A stretch of DNA of 64,000 nt from Streptomyces sp. Z26. Its GTDB lineage: Bacteria > Actinomycetota > Actinomycetes > Streptomycetales > Streptomycetaceae. The stretch's first letter is position 1. Each line of letters begins with the position of its first letter. The translations under genes were made by a program, and so were the position numbers. The notes below the pieces were generated by a model. It saw nothing but the letters and a program-made list of their open reading frames with translations, was not told where the DNA came from and made no database searches. This document shows positions 7,797-16,695 of the stretch, piece after piece. The stretch is from the NCBI RefSeq assembly GCF_003665095.1, contig NZ_RCHV01000002.1:3823501-3887500 (forward strand), given 5' to 3'.

Positions 7797-8282
7797 GTGA
7801 GACAACTGCGCATCAGGACGTTGGCCGGTCTCTTCGCCGTGGCCGCCGTCCTGTCCTGGGCCGGTGCCCGGATGCTCGACGCGCTCGACGCGCTGCCGAG
7901 CGTGCCCGTCGCCGCGCCCGTGGTGCTGGCGCTGATCGCCGCCGTGCTGCTGGCGACGGCGCTGTCGCTGCGGTCGCGGCTGCGGGCGCAGCGGGAGCGG
8001 GTGCCCGGGGCGAAGGGCGTCGAGCCGATGATGGCGGCGCGCGCCGTGGTCTTCGGGCAGGCGAGCGCGTTCGTGGCGGCGCTGGTGGCGGGGACGTACG
8101 GCGGCACGGGCGTGTTCCTGCTGCTGAACGACCTGGATCTGGCGGCCCGCCGTGAGCAGGCGCTGTACGCGGGGCTGTCCGTGCTGACGGGCGTCGCCGT
8201 GGTCGCCGCGGCGGTCTTCCTGGAGCGGGTGTGCCGACTCCCCGAGGACGACGACGACACCCCGCGGGCGGCGACGGCGTAG
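7797..8282 (+). CDS. DUF3180 membrane protein
   Basis: A 161-residue protein with four predicted membrane segments (about 8-26, 38-58, 88-108 and 126-145), preceded by an Arg-rich start and ending in an acidic tail (PEDDDDTP). This small actinobacterial family is usually found directly after folK, as here, with a 13-bp gap that suggests the same transcript. Its function is unknown. GTG at 7797. A strong hairpin (8313-8351) follows the gene. Confidence 0.85.
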   Translation: MRQLRIRTLAGLFAVAAVLSWAGARMLDALDALPSVPVAAPVVLALIAAVLLATALSLRSRLRAQRERVPGAKGVEPMMAARAVVFGQASAFVAALVAGTYGGTGVFLLLNDLDLAARREQALYAGLSVLTGVAVVAAAVFLERVCRLPEDDDDTPRAATA

Positions 8283-8312
8283 CGGGGCGCGGGCACGGCG
8301 TACGACGTAGCG

Positions 8313-8351
8313 GGGCCCGTACGGCAGGGTGAGTCCCTGTCGTACGGGCCC
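8313..8351. terminator. Bidirectional terminator hairpin
   Basis: Arms 8313-8329 and 8335-8351 pair at 16 of 17 positions around a 5-base loop. It lies between the convergent DUF3180 and osmolyte ATPase genes, so it can serve both. There is no U-tract, as is common in this GC range. Confidence 0.75.
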
Positions 8352-8374
8352 CTGTCGTAGGAGTCCCGCCCGGC

Positions 8375-9547
8375 TCAGGCGTCGGCGGCGTCCGACACGG
8401 AGACGACCTCCCGCGGTTCGTCCCCCTTCAGCTGCCCCACCGAGTGCCGCAGCGCCTCGTGCAGCGCGGCGGGGGTGAGGACGCCCGCGAACAGCTCGTT
8501 CTCGTCCAGCACCGCGATCCACCCCGCGTCGTGCTGGAGCATCGTGCTGAACGCCTGCTTGAGCGACGCGTCGAACGGCAGCCACGCCGTCATCCGGCGC
8601 GTGAACGGCTCCACGGTCTCCGCGCCGTCGGCCTCCTTCGAGGCCAGCGACCCGGCCGACACCCAGCCGCGCAGCTCGCCCTTGCCGTCGAGGACGACCG
8701 CCCACCGCGAGTCGGCCTCGCGCAGCCGCGCCGCCGCGTCGCGCGGCCGGTCGCCGAGGCGGATGACCGGCGGCTGTTCGAGGTCGTCCGGCTGGATCTG
8801 CGTCACCGCGAGCCGCTTCAGCCCCCGGTCCGCGCCGACGAACTCGGCCACGTAGTCCGTCGCGGGGGAGTCCAGCACCCGGGCGGGGGCGTCGAACTGC
8901 TCGATGCGCCCGTGCCCGTAGACGGCGATGCGGTCCCCGAGGCGTACGGCCTCCTCGATGTCGTGGGTGACGAAGAGGATGGTCTTGCGCACGGTCTCCT
9001 GGAGGTTCAGGAACTCGTTCTGGAGGTGCTCCCGTACGAGCGGGTCCACCGCCCCGAACGGCTCGTCCATGAGCAGCACCGGCGGGTCGGCCGCCAGCGC
9101 CCGTGCCACGCTGACGCGTTGGCGCTGGCCGCCGGAGAGCTGGTCGGGGTAGCGGGGGCCGTGCACCGCCGGGTCCAGCCCGACGAGTTCGAGGAGCTCG
9201 GCCGCGCGGGTGCGGGACGCCGCGCGTTTCCAGCCCAGCAGGCGGGGCACGGTCGCGGTGTTCTCCAGCACGGTCTTGTGCGGGAGCAGCCCGACCTGCT
9301 GGATCACGTATCCCATCTGGCGGCGCAGATCGACGGGGTCGATCGTCGCGATGTCGGTGCCGTCGAGGAAGATCCGGCCTTCCGAGGGTTCGATCAGGCG
9401 GTTCACCATTTTCATCGTCGTCGTCTTGCCGCAACCGGACGGACCGACGAGCGTGACCAGTTCACCCTCCGCGACCTGGAAGGTGAGGTCGTTCACAGCC
9501 ACGGTTCCGTCGCGGTAGCGCTTGCTGACCTGTTCGAAACGAATCAC
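8375..9547 (-). CDS. Osmolyte/glycine-betaine ABC importer ATPase (OpuCA/ProV-like) with CBS domains
   Basis: A 390-residue ATPase powering the importer encoded on the other strand. Walker A is GPSGCGKTT, the Q-loop is in YVIQQVGLLP, the ABC signature is LSGGQRQRVSVARAL and Walker B is VLLMDEPFGAVDP, followed by FVTHDIEEA with the switch histidine. The C-terminal 140 residues look like paired CBS domains, which gate OpuA-type importers by ionic strength. The QVGLLPHKT segment is typical of quaternary-amine importers. GTG at 9547 has no clear Shine-Dalgarno. Only 67 bp separate it from the divergent permease gene, so both sides are probably regulated together. Confidence 0.9.
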   Translation of the reverse strand: MIRFEQVSKRYRDGTVAVNDLTFQVAEGELVTLVGPSGCGKTTTMKMVNRLIEPSEGRIFLDGTDIATIDPVDLRRQMGYVIQQVGLLPHKTVLENTATVPRLLGWKRAASRTRAAELLELVGLDPAVHGPRYPDQLSGGQRQRVSVARALAADPPVLLMDEPFGAVDPLVREHLQNEFLNLQETVRKTILFVTHDIEEAVRLGDRIAVYGHGRIEQFDAPARVLDSPATDYVAEFVGADRGLKRLAVTQIQPDDLEQPPVIRLGDRPRDAAARLREADSRWAVVLDGKGELRGWVSAGSLASKEADGAETVEPFTRRMTAWLPFDASLKQAFSTMLQHDAGWIAVLDENELFAGVLTPAALHEALRHSVGQLKGDEPREVVSVSDAADA

Positions 9548-9614
9548 ACTTCATAGTGACAGTATTCCGAGCAGTTAGGTCGGGAACGATCGTTGAGCGC
9601 CATGGATGTGACCT
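9548..9614. promoter_or_regulatory. Divergent control region of the osmolyte importer
   Basis: A 67-bp, relatively AT-rich gap between divergent starts. It holds the palindrome AACGATCGTT (9585-9594) and a CACT-N4-AGTG element (9547-9558) at the ATPase start. Promoters for both directions must lie in or beside it, and the palindrome is a candidate operator. Confidence 0.4.
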
Positions 9615-10298
9615 GTGACCAGCACGGATTGTCTCGCCGCCAACGAGTGGATATGCGGGGAGTACGTCCGCACCCGTAAGGAGGAGCTGCTCGACGCCAC
9701 CGCCCAGCACGTGGGGATCGCCCTGTCCGCCGTGCTCATCGGCCTGTTGGTGGCCTTCCCGCTGGCCCTCGCGGCCCGCCGCTGGGGCCAGGGGCCGGTG
9801 CTCGGACTGACCACGGTGCTCTACACCGTGCCGTCCCTCGCGATGTTCGCGCTGCTGCTGCCCGTCTTCGGCGTCTCGGCCGCCGTCGTCGTCACGGGCC
9901 TCGTGCTCTACTCGCTGACCGTCCTCGTACGGAACATCCTCGCCGGACTCGACGCCGTCCCGCGCGACGTGCGCGAGGCCGCGCAGGGCATGGGCTACGG
10001 GCGGCGGCAGCTCCTCCTCGGAGTCGAACTCCCCCTCATCCTCCCCGCGTTGCTCGCGGGCGTCCGGATCACCACCGTGTCGGCCATCTCGCTCACCACC
10101 GTGGGCGCCATCGTCGGCTACGGCGGCCTGGGCAACCTCATCTACAGCGGCATGGAGAGCTTCTTCAAGGCAGAAGTCCTGACCGCCTCGGCCATCTGCG
10201 TACTGCTCGCCGTGGTGTCGGACGTCCTTCTGCTCGGACTGCAACGGGTGCTGACGCCGTGGGTGCGGCACCGTGCCGGAGCGGAGAGCGCGCGGTGA
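9615..10298 (+). CDS. Osmolyte ABC importer permease 1 (OpuCB-like)
   Basis: A 227-residue integral membrane protein with five to six hydrophobic segments and the EAA-type cytoplasmic loop EAAQGMGYGRRQLLLGVELPLILPALLAGVR, where the coupling helix meets the ATPase. The block TVGAIVGYGGLGNLIYSG is typical of quaternary-amine permeases. GTG at 9615 is used. Its stop overlaps the second permease start, so the two are likely translated as a pair and assemble as a heterodimer. Confidence 0.9.
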   Translation: MTSTDCLAANEWICGEYVRTRKEELLDATAQHVGIALSAVLIGLLVAFPLALAARRWGQGPVLGLTTVLYTVPSLAMFALLLPVFGVSAAVVVTGLVLYSLTVLVRNILAGLDAVPRDVREAAQGMGYGRRQLLLGVELPLILPALLAGVRITTVSAISLTTVGAIVGYGGLGNLIYSGMESFFKAEVLTASAICVLLAVVSDVLLLGLQRVLTPWVRHRAGAESAR

Positions 10299-11071
10299 AC
10301 CTCGGAACGATCCCCGACGTCTGGACCTGGCTGACCGACGGCTCCAACTGGTCGGGCGCCGACGGCGCGTGGCAGCGCGTGACGGAGCACGTCTTCCTCA
10401 CCGTGACCAGCCTCGGCCTGGCCTGCGCCCTCGCCCTGCCGATCGCCTTGTGGCTCGGCCACGTCGGCCGGGGCGGCGCCCTGGCCATCAACATCTCCAA
10501 CGCGGGCCGCGCCGTACCCACGTTCGCCGTCCTCGTCCTGCTCACCATGAGCCCCCTGGGCAAGCACGGCGACTGGGCGACGACGATCGCGCTGGTCCTC
10601 TTCGCCGTACCGCCGCTGCTCACGAACGCGTACGTGGGCATCCGCGAGGCCGACCGCGACGTCGTCGAGGCCGCGCGCGGCATGGGCATGTCCGGGCGGC
10701 AGCTGCTGTCCCGGGTCGAGGTGCCGCTCGCGTTCCCGCTGATCATGGCGGGCGTACGGTCGGCGGCCGTGCAGGTCGTCGCCACCGCGACGCTCGCGGC
10801 CCTGCCCGGCGGCGGCGGCCTCGGCCGGATCATCACGGCCGGTTTCCAGACGTACGACACCCCGCAGGTGGTGGCCGGGGCCGTGCTCGTCGCGCTGCTG
10901 GCCCTGGCCGTCGAGGGCCTGATGGTCGTCGTGGGCCACCTGGTCGACCCGCTGCGCAAGCGCGCGGTACGGGGAGCGGCCGCCGCGCCCGGCGCGGACG
11001 CCGTACCCCCGGCGACCGGCGGGACCGGCGCGGCCGAGGTGCGGCAGCCGGAGAAGAGCGCGGCCCCGTGA
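10295..11071 (+). CDS. Osmolyte ABC importer permease 2 (OpuCD-like)
   Basis: A 258-residue permease with the EAA loop EAARGMGMSGRQLLSRVEVPLAFPLIMAGVR and LAALPGGGGLGRIITAGF, paralogous to the preceding gene. GTG at 10295 is chosen because it overlaps the previous stop by 4 bp (GTGA); an open frame runs 36 bases further upstream inside the first permease. The C-terminal 40 residues are an Ala/Pro-rich cytoplasmic tail. The binding-protein gene follows after 87 bp. Confidence 0.88.
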   Translation: MNLGTIPDVWTWLTDGSNWSGADGAWQRVTEHVFLTVTSLGLACALALPIALWLGHVGRGGALAINISNAGRAVPTFAVLVLLTMSPLGKHGDWATTIALVLFAVPPLLTNAYVGIREADRDVVEAARGMGMSGRQLLSRVEVPLAFPLIMAGVRSAAVQVVATATLAALPGGGGLGRIITAGFQTYDTPQVVAGAVLVALLALAVEGLMVVVGHLVDPLRKRAVRGAAAAPGADAVPPATGGTGAAEVRQPEKSAAP

Positions 11072-11158
11072 CGGCGGCCGAGTCGGCCGCGGTGACGGCC
11101 GCGCGGCGCGCGAAGTCCCCGAGTCCTTTCCCGATACGAGCAACCGGACGGAATCACA

Positions 11159-12181
11159 GTGAACGCAACGACCCCCACGCGCACCTCCGCGCGCACCGCT
11201 CCCGTACGCCGTAGAGCAGGCAGGGCAGGCGTGGCCCTCGCGGTCGGCGCCCTGGCCCTGACCCTCGCGGGCTGCGGCGGGGACAGCCTGGAGTCGAAGG
11301 ACGACGAGGGCTCGTCCGGCGGCGACTCCGGCGGCTCCAAGAAGTCGCTCACGGTCGGCTCGGCCGGGTTCACCGAGTCGAAGATCATGGCGAACCTCTA
11401 CGCCAAGGTGCTCTCCGACGCGGGCTTCGACACCGACATCAAGACGCTGAGCAACCGCGAACTGTACGCGCCCGCCCTGGAGAAGGGGCAGATCGACGTC
11501 GTACCGGAGTACGCCGCGACCCTCGCCGAGTTCCTGAACGCGAAGGTGAACGGCGCCGACGCCGCCACCGAGGAGCCGGTCGCCTCCAGCGACGTCGACA
11601 AGACCGTCGCCGCCCTGACCAAGCTCGCCGAACCGCGTGGCCTGAAGGTGCTGGACAGCGGCGAGGCCGTGGACCAGAACGCGTTCGCGGTCACGGAGAA
11701 GTTCGCGAAGGAGAACAAGCTCAAGACGCTCACCGACCTGGGGAGGGCCGGGGTCGAGGTCAAGGTGGCGGCGGGCGAGGAGTGCGCGGAACGCCCGTTC
11801 TGCCGCCCGGGGTTGGAGAAGAAGTACGGCATCGACGTCACCGGGATCGACCCCAAGGGCGTCGGCACCGTCCAGTCGAAGCAGGCGGTCAAGGACGGCA
11901 CCGACCAGATGGTGCTGACGACGACCACGGACGGCACCCTGAAGGACTTCGGGCTGGTGGTGCTGGAGGACGACAAGAAGCTCCAGAACGCGGACAACGT
12001 GCTGCCGGTCGTCAACGCCAAGGACGCGGGTGGCGCGGACGTCGCGGAGGCGCTGAACAAGGTCACCGGGGCGCTCACCACACAGGACCTCGTCGAGATG
12101 AACCGCAGCGTGGACTCGCAGCGGGAGAAGCCGGAGGACGTGGCCGAGGAGTTCCTCAAGTCGAAGAAGCTCATCGGCTGA
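11159..12181 (+). CDS. Osmolyte ABC importer substrate-binding lipoprotein (OpuCC-like)
   Basis: A 340-residue lipoprotein. An Arg-rich n-region and hydrophobic core end in the lipobox LTLAGC, so it is anchored outside the membrane. After a Ser/Gly-rich linker, the QAT-type domain begins with LTVGSAGFTESKIMANLY, followed by VVPEYAATLAEF. The ESKIMANLYA and PEYAGT-like segments are typical of glycine-betaine/choline/carnitine binders. GTG at 11159. Last gene of the importer operon; the ligand is inferred, not read. Confidence 0.92.
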   Translation: MNATTPTRTSARTAPVRRRAGRAGVALAVGALALTLAGCGGDSLESKDDEGSSGGDSGGSKKSLTVGSAGFTESKIMANLYAKVLSDAGFDTDIKTLSNRELYAPALEKGQIDVVPEYAATLAEFLNAKVNGADAATEEPVASSDVDKTVAALTKLAEPRGLKVLDSGEAVDQNAFAVTEKFAKENKLKTLTDLGRAGVEVKVAAGEECAERPFCRPGLEKKYGIDVTGIDPKGVGTVQSKQAVKDGTDQMVLTTTTDGTLKDFGLVVLEDDKKLQNADNVLPVVNAKDAGGADVAEALNKVTGALTTQDLVEMNRSVDSQREKPEDVAEEFLKSKKLIG

Positions 12182-12300
12182 GCGCGGGGCGCGGGGGCGT
12201 ACGGGCCGGGCGGACGGGCCGCCCGTACGCCGTCCGCGGGCGGAAACAATGCCTCGTACACGCTGTCGCGGATCGGGGTACACACGGTAAATTTCAGGCC

Positions 12301-13329
12301 ATGCCACGTGGACGCCATCGCCATTCGCCGTCTCTGCACCGGCTCCTGCCCGCGGCGGCCGTCGGCGCCGGCGCGCTGGTCTGCGCGGGCGCGGCCTGGC
12401 TGGTCGGCGGGCCCGGTTCCGGTGACGGCGACACGGTCGCGCTGCGCGTCCTCGCCACGGCGGCGGCGCTCACCGGCGTCGCGGGCGCGACGCTGGCCCG
12501 GCGGTGGGACCGCACGGCCGGGCGGCGCGTCACGGAGCTGAAGGCACGGCAGGCCAGCACGGAGTGGCGGGCCGAGGAACGCCAGGCCGACCTGGAGGGC
12601 GATCTCGCCGAGTCCCGCGAGGTGCGGACGCGGCTGGAGACCAGGCTGCGCGACAAGCGCGCCGAACTGGCCCGCCTGCGCACGGAGCACGCCGCGCTCC
12701 TGCGGCGGTACGCGCACGCCGAGGCGGGCCGCGCCAACGCCCTGGAGGGGCGGCGGCTGCTGGCCCTGGAGGCGGCCGAGCCGACCCGCGCCCTCACGGC
12801 GGGCGCCACCGACCACCGCAAGCCCTCCGGGGCGCCCACCCCGCTCACGTACCTCCAGGCCGACGACGCCCTCCGGCACCTCAAGCGGAACGCCGAGCGC
12901 CAGGCGGAGCGGCGCGCGGCGGAGACCGCGCGCGTCGAGCGGGAACGGGCCGAGGCGGAGCGGCGGGCGGCGGCGCCGAGCCGGGAGATCGGCGGCTTCG
13001 ACTTCTTCGGTACGGGCGGTGCCGCCCCGCGAGGGTCCGCACCCGCGGCGGGCGGGTCGACCGGGGGCGGGCCGGAGGCGGAAGCGGAGGCGGAACCGGG
13101 ACGGATACCCGGCGGGCCCGGCGCGCGGGACGTACGGGCCGACGCGGCGCGGGACGTACGGGTGGAGGACGTACCGGCGGACGCGGAGCCCGCGCCCGAC
13201 GCGCCCCACGGAACCGACGCGCCCGACGCGCCCCACGGAACCGACGCGCCCGACGCGCCCGAGGCGGTGGACGCCCCCGACGAGCCCGCCGCCCTCGACA
13301 TCGCGGAGCTGCGGAGCGCGATCCCCTGA
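12301..13329 (+). CDS. Membrane-anchored coiled-coil protein with 9-residue repeats
   Basis: A 342-residue protein not recognised as a named family. Two hydrophobic segments (about 15-36 and 45-63) are followed by a long charged coiled coil (about 70-135 and 185-225) rich in Arg/Glu/Ala. The tail is Gly/Pro/Asp-rich and ends in tandem PDAPHGTDA repeats encoded by two identical 27-bp units. The shape, two membrane helices and a cytoplasmic coiled coil, resembles scaffold or envelope proteins of actinomycetes. ATG at 12301. Its TGA shares an A with the ATG of the next gene, so the aldolase-like enzyme is probably coupled to it. Confidence 0.75.
   Translation: MPRGRHRHSPSLHRLLPAAAVGAGALVCAGAAWLVGGPGSGDGDTVALRVLATAAALTGVAGATLARRWDRTAGRRVTELKARQASTEWRAEERQADLEGDLAESREVRTRLETRLRDKRAELARLRTEHAALLRRYAHAEAGRANALEGRRLLALEAAEPTRALTAGATDHRKPSGAPTPLTYLQADDALRHLKRNAERQAERRAAETARVERERAEAERRAAAPSREIGGFDFFGTGGAAPRGSAPAAGGSTGGGPEAEAEAEPGRIPGGPGARDVRADAARDVRVEDVPADAEPAPDAPHGTDAPDAPHGTDAPDAPEAVDAPDEPAALDIAELRSAIP
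13198..13251 (+). repeat. Two identical 27-bp tandem repeats inside a coding region
   Basis: Units 13198-13224 and 13225-13251 are identical and a degenerate third starts at 13252. Each encodes nine residues (DAPHGTDAP register). The number of copies probably varies between strains by slippage. Confidence 0.85.
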
Positions 13330-14516
13330 TGCCCGACGCCCCGTCGCCCGACCCCCAGGACCTCGCGCACCGCCGCCGCCTCGCCGCCTGGGCCGGAGCC
13401 ACGCGCCGCCTCGCGGACGGCCCCGTCTCCGGCACCCTCGCCCAGCGGCTGGCCCGGCTGGCGGACGAGGCGCCGTCGGCGTACGACCTGGACGACTGGA
13501 CCGACGTCTACGGCGACGGTGTCGTCGCCGCCCTGGAACGCCGTACCGCCGACCTCCTCGGCACCGAAGCCGCCGCCTTCTTCCCCTCCGGCACCATGGC
13601 GCAACAGGTGGCGCTCCGCTGCTGGGCGGACCGCACCGGCAACCGTACGGTCGCCATGCACCCGCTCGCCCACCCCGAACGCTGGGAACGGGACGCCCTC
13701 ACCCAGCTGACCGGCCTCCGCGTGGTCCACCCGACGAGCGCGCCGCGCAACCCGACCGGGGACGAAGTACGCGACCTGGCCGAGCCGTTCGGCACCCTCG
13801 CCCTCGAACTTCCCCTGCGCGACGCGGGGTTCGTCCTGCCCGACTGGGACGAGCTGACCGGCGCCGTCGACGCCGCGCGCGACCGGGACGCCGTCGTCCA
13901 CCTCGACGGCGCGCGGCTCTGGGAGTGCACCGCGCACTACGGGCGCGGGCTGCCGGAGCTGGCCGGGCTCGCGGACAGCGTGTACGTGTCGTTCTACAAG
14001 TCGCTGGGCGGCCTGTCCGGCGCCGCGCTCGCCGGCCCCGCGTCGCTGGTCGAGGAGGCGGTGGCCTGGCGGCACCGGTACGGCGGCCAGCTGTTCCAGC
14101 AGTGGCCCGCCGCGCTGTCCGCGCTGGTCGGCCTCGACCGCGAGCTGCCCCGGCTGCCGGAGTACGCGGCGCGGGCGAAGGTCGTCGCGGCGGCGCTGCG
14201 CGAGGCGTTCGGCGGCGGGGCCGGGGGCGCCGGGGGTTCCGGGTCGGCGGCCGGCCCGGTGCCGTGGTTCCGGATCGGGCCGGAGGTGCCGCACACGCAC
14301 CAGTTCTCGGTGTGGCTGCCGTACGACGCGGAGGTGCTGACGGAGGCGTCCGTGCGGCTCGCGGAGGAGACCGGCACCGTGCTGTTCCGCGGCTGGTCGG
14401 ACGCCGGGCCGCCGGGTGTCGCCGTCGCCGAGGTGACGGTGGCCGCGCCCGGCCTGGCGTGGACGGCGGCGGACGTGGCGGAGGCCGCGGCGGGGTTCCT
14501 GGCGCGCGTCCGCTGA
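13329..14516 (+). CDS. Threonine aldolase / beta-eliminating lyase family PLP enzyme
   Basis: A 395-residue fold-type I PLP enzyme. It has FFPSGTMAQQVAL (cofactor phosphate and stacking region), HLDGARLWE with the aspartate that pairs with the pyridine nitrogen, and SFYKSLGGLSGA with the Schiff-base lysine. These match L-threonine aldolases, which split threonine or allo-threonine into glycine and acetaldehyde. It is longer than typical aldolases (about 340) with an extended N-terminus and a Gly-rich insert near 295-310, so a different beta-hydroxy amino acid may be the substrate. ATG at 13329 overlaps the previous stop. Confidence 0.85.
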   Translation: MPDAPSPDPQDLAHRRRLAAWAGATRRLADGPVSGTLAQRLARLADEAPSAYDLDDWTDVYGDGVVAALERRTADLLGTEAAAFFPSGTMAQQVALRCWADRTGNRTVAMHPLAHPERWERDALTQLTGLRVVHPTSAPRNPTGDEVRDLAEPFGTLALELPLRDAGFVLPDWDELTGAVDAARDRDAVVHLDGARLWECTAHYGRGLPELAGLADSVYVSFYKSLGGLSGAALAGPASLVEEAVAWRHRYGGQLFQQWPAALSALVGLDRELPRLPEYAARAKVVAAALREAFGGGAGGAGGSGSAAGPVPWFRIGPEVPHTHQFSVWLPYDAEVLTEASVRLAEETGTVLFRGWSDAGPPGVAVAEVTVAAPGLAWTAADVAEAAAGFLARVR

Positions 14517-14562
14517 CCCGCGCCGGGACGCCGGGACCGCGCGCCCCCTACCCCGTACGGGC

Positions 14563-15243
14563 TCAGCGCCCGCCCGCGCGCACCAGCCCCGTCTCGTACG
14601 CGAGCACCACGGCCTGCACCCGGTCCCGCAGCTCCAGCTTGGTCAGGATGCGGCCCACGTGCGTCTTCACGGTGGCCTCCGACAGGACGAGGTGCGCGGC
14701 GATCTCGCCGTTGGACATGCCCTGCGCGACGAACGTCAGCACCTCCCGCTCGCGTTCCGTCAGCCGCTCCATGCCGTGGCTGAGCGGCGCCGGGGTGGCG
14801 GCGGGCAGCACGGTGGAGAAGCGGTCGATGAGCCGCCGGGTGGTGCTCGGCGCGACGACGGCGTCACCGCTGTGCACGGCGCGGATGGCCGTCAGCAGCT
14901 CGCCGGGCGGCACGTCCTTCAGCATGAAGCCGCTGGCCCCGGCCTTGAGCGCGGTGAACGCGTACTCGTCCAGGTCGAACGTGGTGAGGATCAGCACCTT
15001 CGGCTGCCCCGGGCCGCCCTCGCCGCGTTCGCAGATCCGGTGGGTGGTCTCGACGCCGTCCAGGTTCGGCATGCGGACGTCCATCAGGACGACGTCCACG
15101 CTCGTGGCGCGCAGGATGTCCAGGGCCTGGAGCCCGTCCCCCGCCTCCGCGACCACCTCCATGTCGGGCTGCGCCGCCAGCACCATGCGGAATCCGGTGC
15201 GCAGCAGCGCCTGGTCGTCGACGAGCATCACGCGGATGGCCAT
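14563..15243 (-). CDS. NarL/FixJ-type response regulator
   Basis: A 226-residue response regulator. The receiver begins IRVMLVDDQALLRTG, the phosphoacceptor is D55 in VVLMDVRMPNLDG, then LTTFD and the KDV lysine (FMLKDVPPGEL). The C-terminal LuxR-type helix-turn-helix runs LTEREREVLTFVAQGMSNGEIAAHL...VKTHVGRILTKL. All key residues are intact. Lies 78 bp downstream of its histidine kinase on the same strand, so they form a pair. ATG at 15243. Confidence 0.93.
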   Translation of the reverse strand: MAIRVMLVDDQALLRTGFRMVLAAQPDMEVVAEAGDGLQALDILRATSVDVVLMDVRMPNLDGVETTHRICERGEGGPGQPKVLILTTFDLDEYAFTALKAGASGFMLKDVPPGELLTAIRAVHSGDAVVAPSTTRRLIDRFSTVLPAATPAPLSHGMERLTEREREVLTFVAQGMSNGEIAAHLVLSEATVKTHVGRILTKLELRDRVQAVVLAYETGLVRAGGR

Positions 15244-15321
15244 GCGCCGCGCCCTCCCTCTCTGCCTGGGGTGAAGTCTCTCCGTGCGGTACGCGCCGGG
15301 GCGCGCCCCCGGCCGTTGGGG

Positions 15322-16545
15322 TCAGGGCGCGCTCTTGAGCGGCAGCACCGCGCAGATCCGGAAGCCGCCGCCCGGCCGGGGACCGGCCTCCAGGTTCCCG
15401 CCGACCATGCCGACGCGTTCCCGCATGCCGATCAGCCCGTGCCCGAGGCCGTCCGTACCGCCGTCCTCGTACACGTCGCGCTGCGCGCCCCGCCCGTCGT
15501 CCTCCGCGAGGAGCGCCAGCTCGCCGTCGCCGTACCGCAGCCGCACGTTCGCCCCGACGCGGGGACCGCCGTGCTTGCGGGTGTTGGTGAGGGCCTCCTG
15601 CACGATGCGGTACGCGGTCAGCTCGACGCTGCTCGGCAGCGGACGCGGGGTGCCCTGGATCTCGAACGCGACCGTCAGGCCCGTCCCGCGCACCTGGTCC
15701 ACCAGCTCGTTCAGCTGCTCCACGCCGGGCTGCGGCACGTACTCGCCGCTCTCCTTGGACTGCTCGCCGGTGCGCAGCACGCCCAGCAGGCGGCGCATCT
15801 CCGCGAGTGCCTGGCGGCCGGTGCCGGAGATCGTCTCCAGCGCCTGCCGGGTCTGGTCGGGCGCGGTGTCCAGCACGTACGCGGCGCCGTCTGCCTGCAC
15901 GACCATCACCGAGACGTTGTGCGCGACGACGTCGTGCAGCTCGCGGGCGATCCGGGCGCGTTCGGCGGCGACGGCCACCTTGGCCTGCGCCTCCCGCTCC
16001 TTCTCCAGGCGCGCGGCGCGCTCCTCCAGCTGCTTGTAGTACGCCTGCCGGGTGCGCAGCGAGTCGCCCATCACCCAGGCGAGGACGAAGCAGGCCGTCA
16101 TCAGTATGGCGCCGAGGGCGTCCTCGAAGGCGTCCTGGTTGGGGCTGGGCCAGCGGAACGTGGCGATCGTCGGCGCCAGGAACGCCCCGGCGAGGGCGAG
16201 CCGCGACGCCCACGGCACGGTCCGTGAGGCGACGGTGAAGATGATCACGAGGAACGCGAAGTTCCCGACGAACACCTGGACGTTCGTCACGAGCTGCACC
16301 AGCCCCGTGGCACACGCCAGCACCAGCATCTTCTCGGGGAGGCGGCGGCGGAGGGCGACGACGAGGCTCAGCGCCAGCGAGACGGGGACGGCGGCGACCT
16401 GCTCCTTCGTGCCCAGCGCCGCCCCCTCGAAGTCGGCCTGGGTGCTCGCGATGATCCATGCGGCGGACAGCGCCAGGAGGAGGACGGCGTAGAAGCTGTC
16501 CACCCACGTGGGGTGTCGGCGGATGAAGTCATAGATGCGATGCAC
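15322..16545 (-). CDS. DesK/LiaS-type sensor histidine kinase
   Basis: About 407 residues. The N-terminal half has five or six membrane helices with almost no extracellular domain, so it probably senses within the membrane. A linker helix (YYKQLEERAARLEKEREAQAKVAVAAERARIARELHDVVAHNVSVM) carries the phosphoacceptor histidine in ELHDVVAHN, the HisKA_3 signature. The ATPase domain has a conserved asparagine in ALTNTRKHG and the G-boxes EDDGRG and GHGLIGMRERV. GTG at 16545 (HRIYDFIRRHPTW) is preferred because GGGTGAC precedes it; a GTG at 16563 is also possible. Partner of the response regulator downstream. Confidence 0.9.
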   Translation of the reverse strand: MHRIYDFIRRHPTWVDSFYAVLLLALSAAWIIASTQADFEGAALGTKEQVAAVPVSLALSLVVALRRRLPEKMLVLACATGLVQLVTNVQVFVGNFAFLVIIFTVASRTVPWASRLALAGAFLAPTIATFRWPSPNQDAFEDALGAILMTACFVLAWVMGDSLRTRQAYYKQLEERAARLEKEREAQAKVAVAAERARIARELHDVVAHNVSVMVVQADGAAYVLDTAPDQTRQALETISGTGRQALAEMRRLLGVLRTGEQSKESGEYVPQPGVEQLNELVDQVRGTGLTVAFEIQGTPRPLPSSVELTAYRIVQEALTNTRKHGGPRVGANVRLRYGDGELALLAEDDGRGAQRDVYEDGGTDGLGHGLIGMRERVGMVGGNLEAGPRPGGGFRICAVLPLKSAP

Positions 16546-16695
16546 GTCACCCAGCGTATGCACGGTGAGTACGTTCAGGGTCAGCCGGACGGGCGATCCG
16601 TGGACCGCTCACCTACTCCCCAAGGTGGAGGCGGACCGTCCGCGGGGCCCGGGTCTGGCGCCGTACGCCGCGCGGGGTGCCCGTACGGTGGCGGC

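Noticed and set aside
10142..12307. 721-codon minus-strand frame across the osmolyte importer genes
   Set aside because: Shadow of the plus-strand permeases and binding lipoprotein, which have full motif sets and coupled starts.
13198..13251. CRISPR-like repeat array
   Set aside because: Two in-frame 27-bp tandem units without spacers; an intragenic coding repeat, not a CRISPR.
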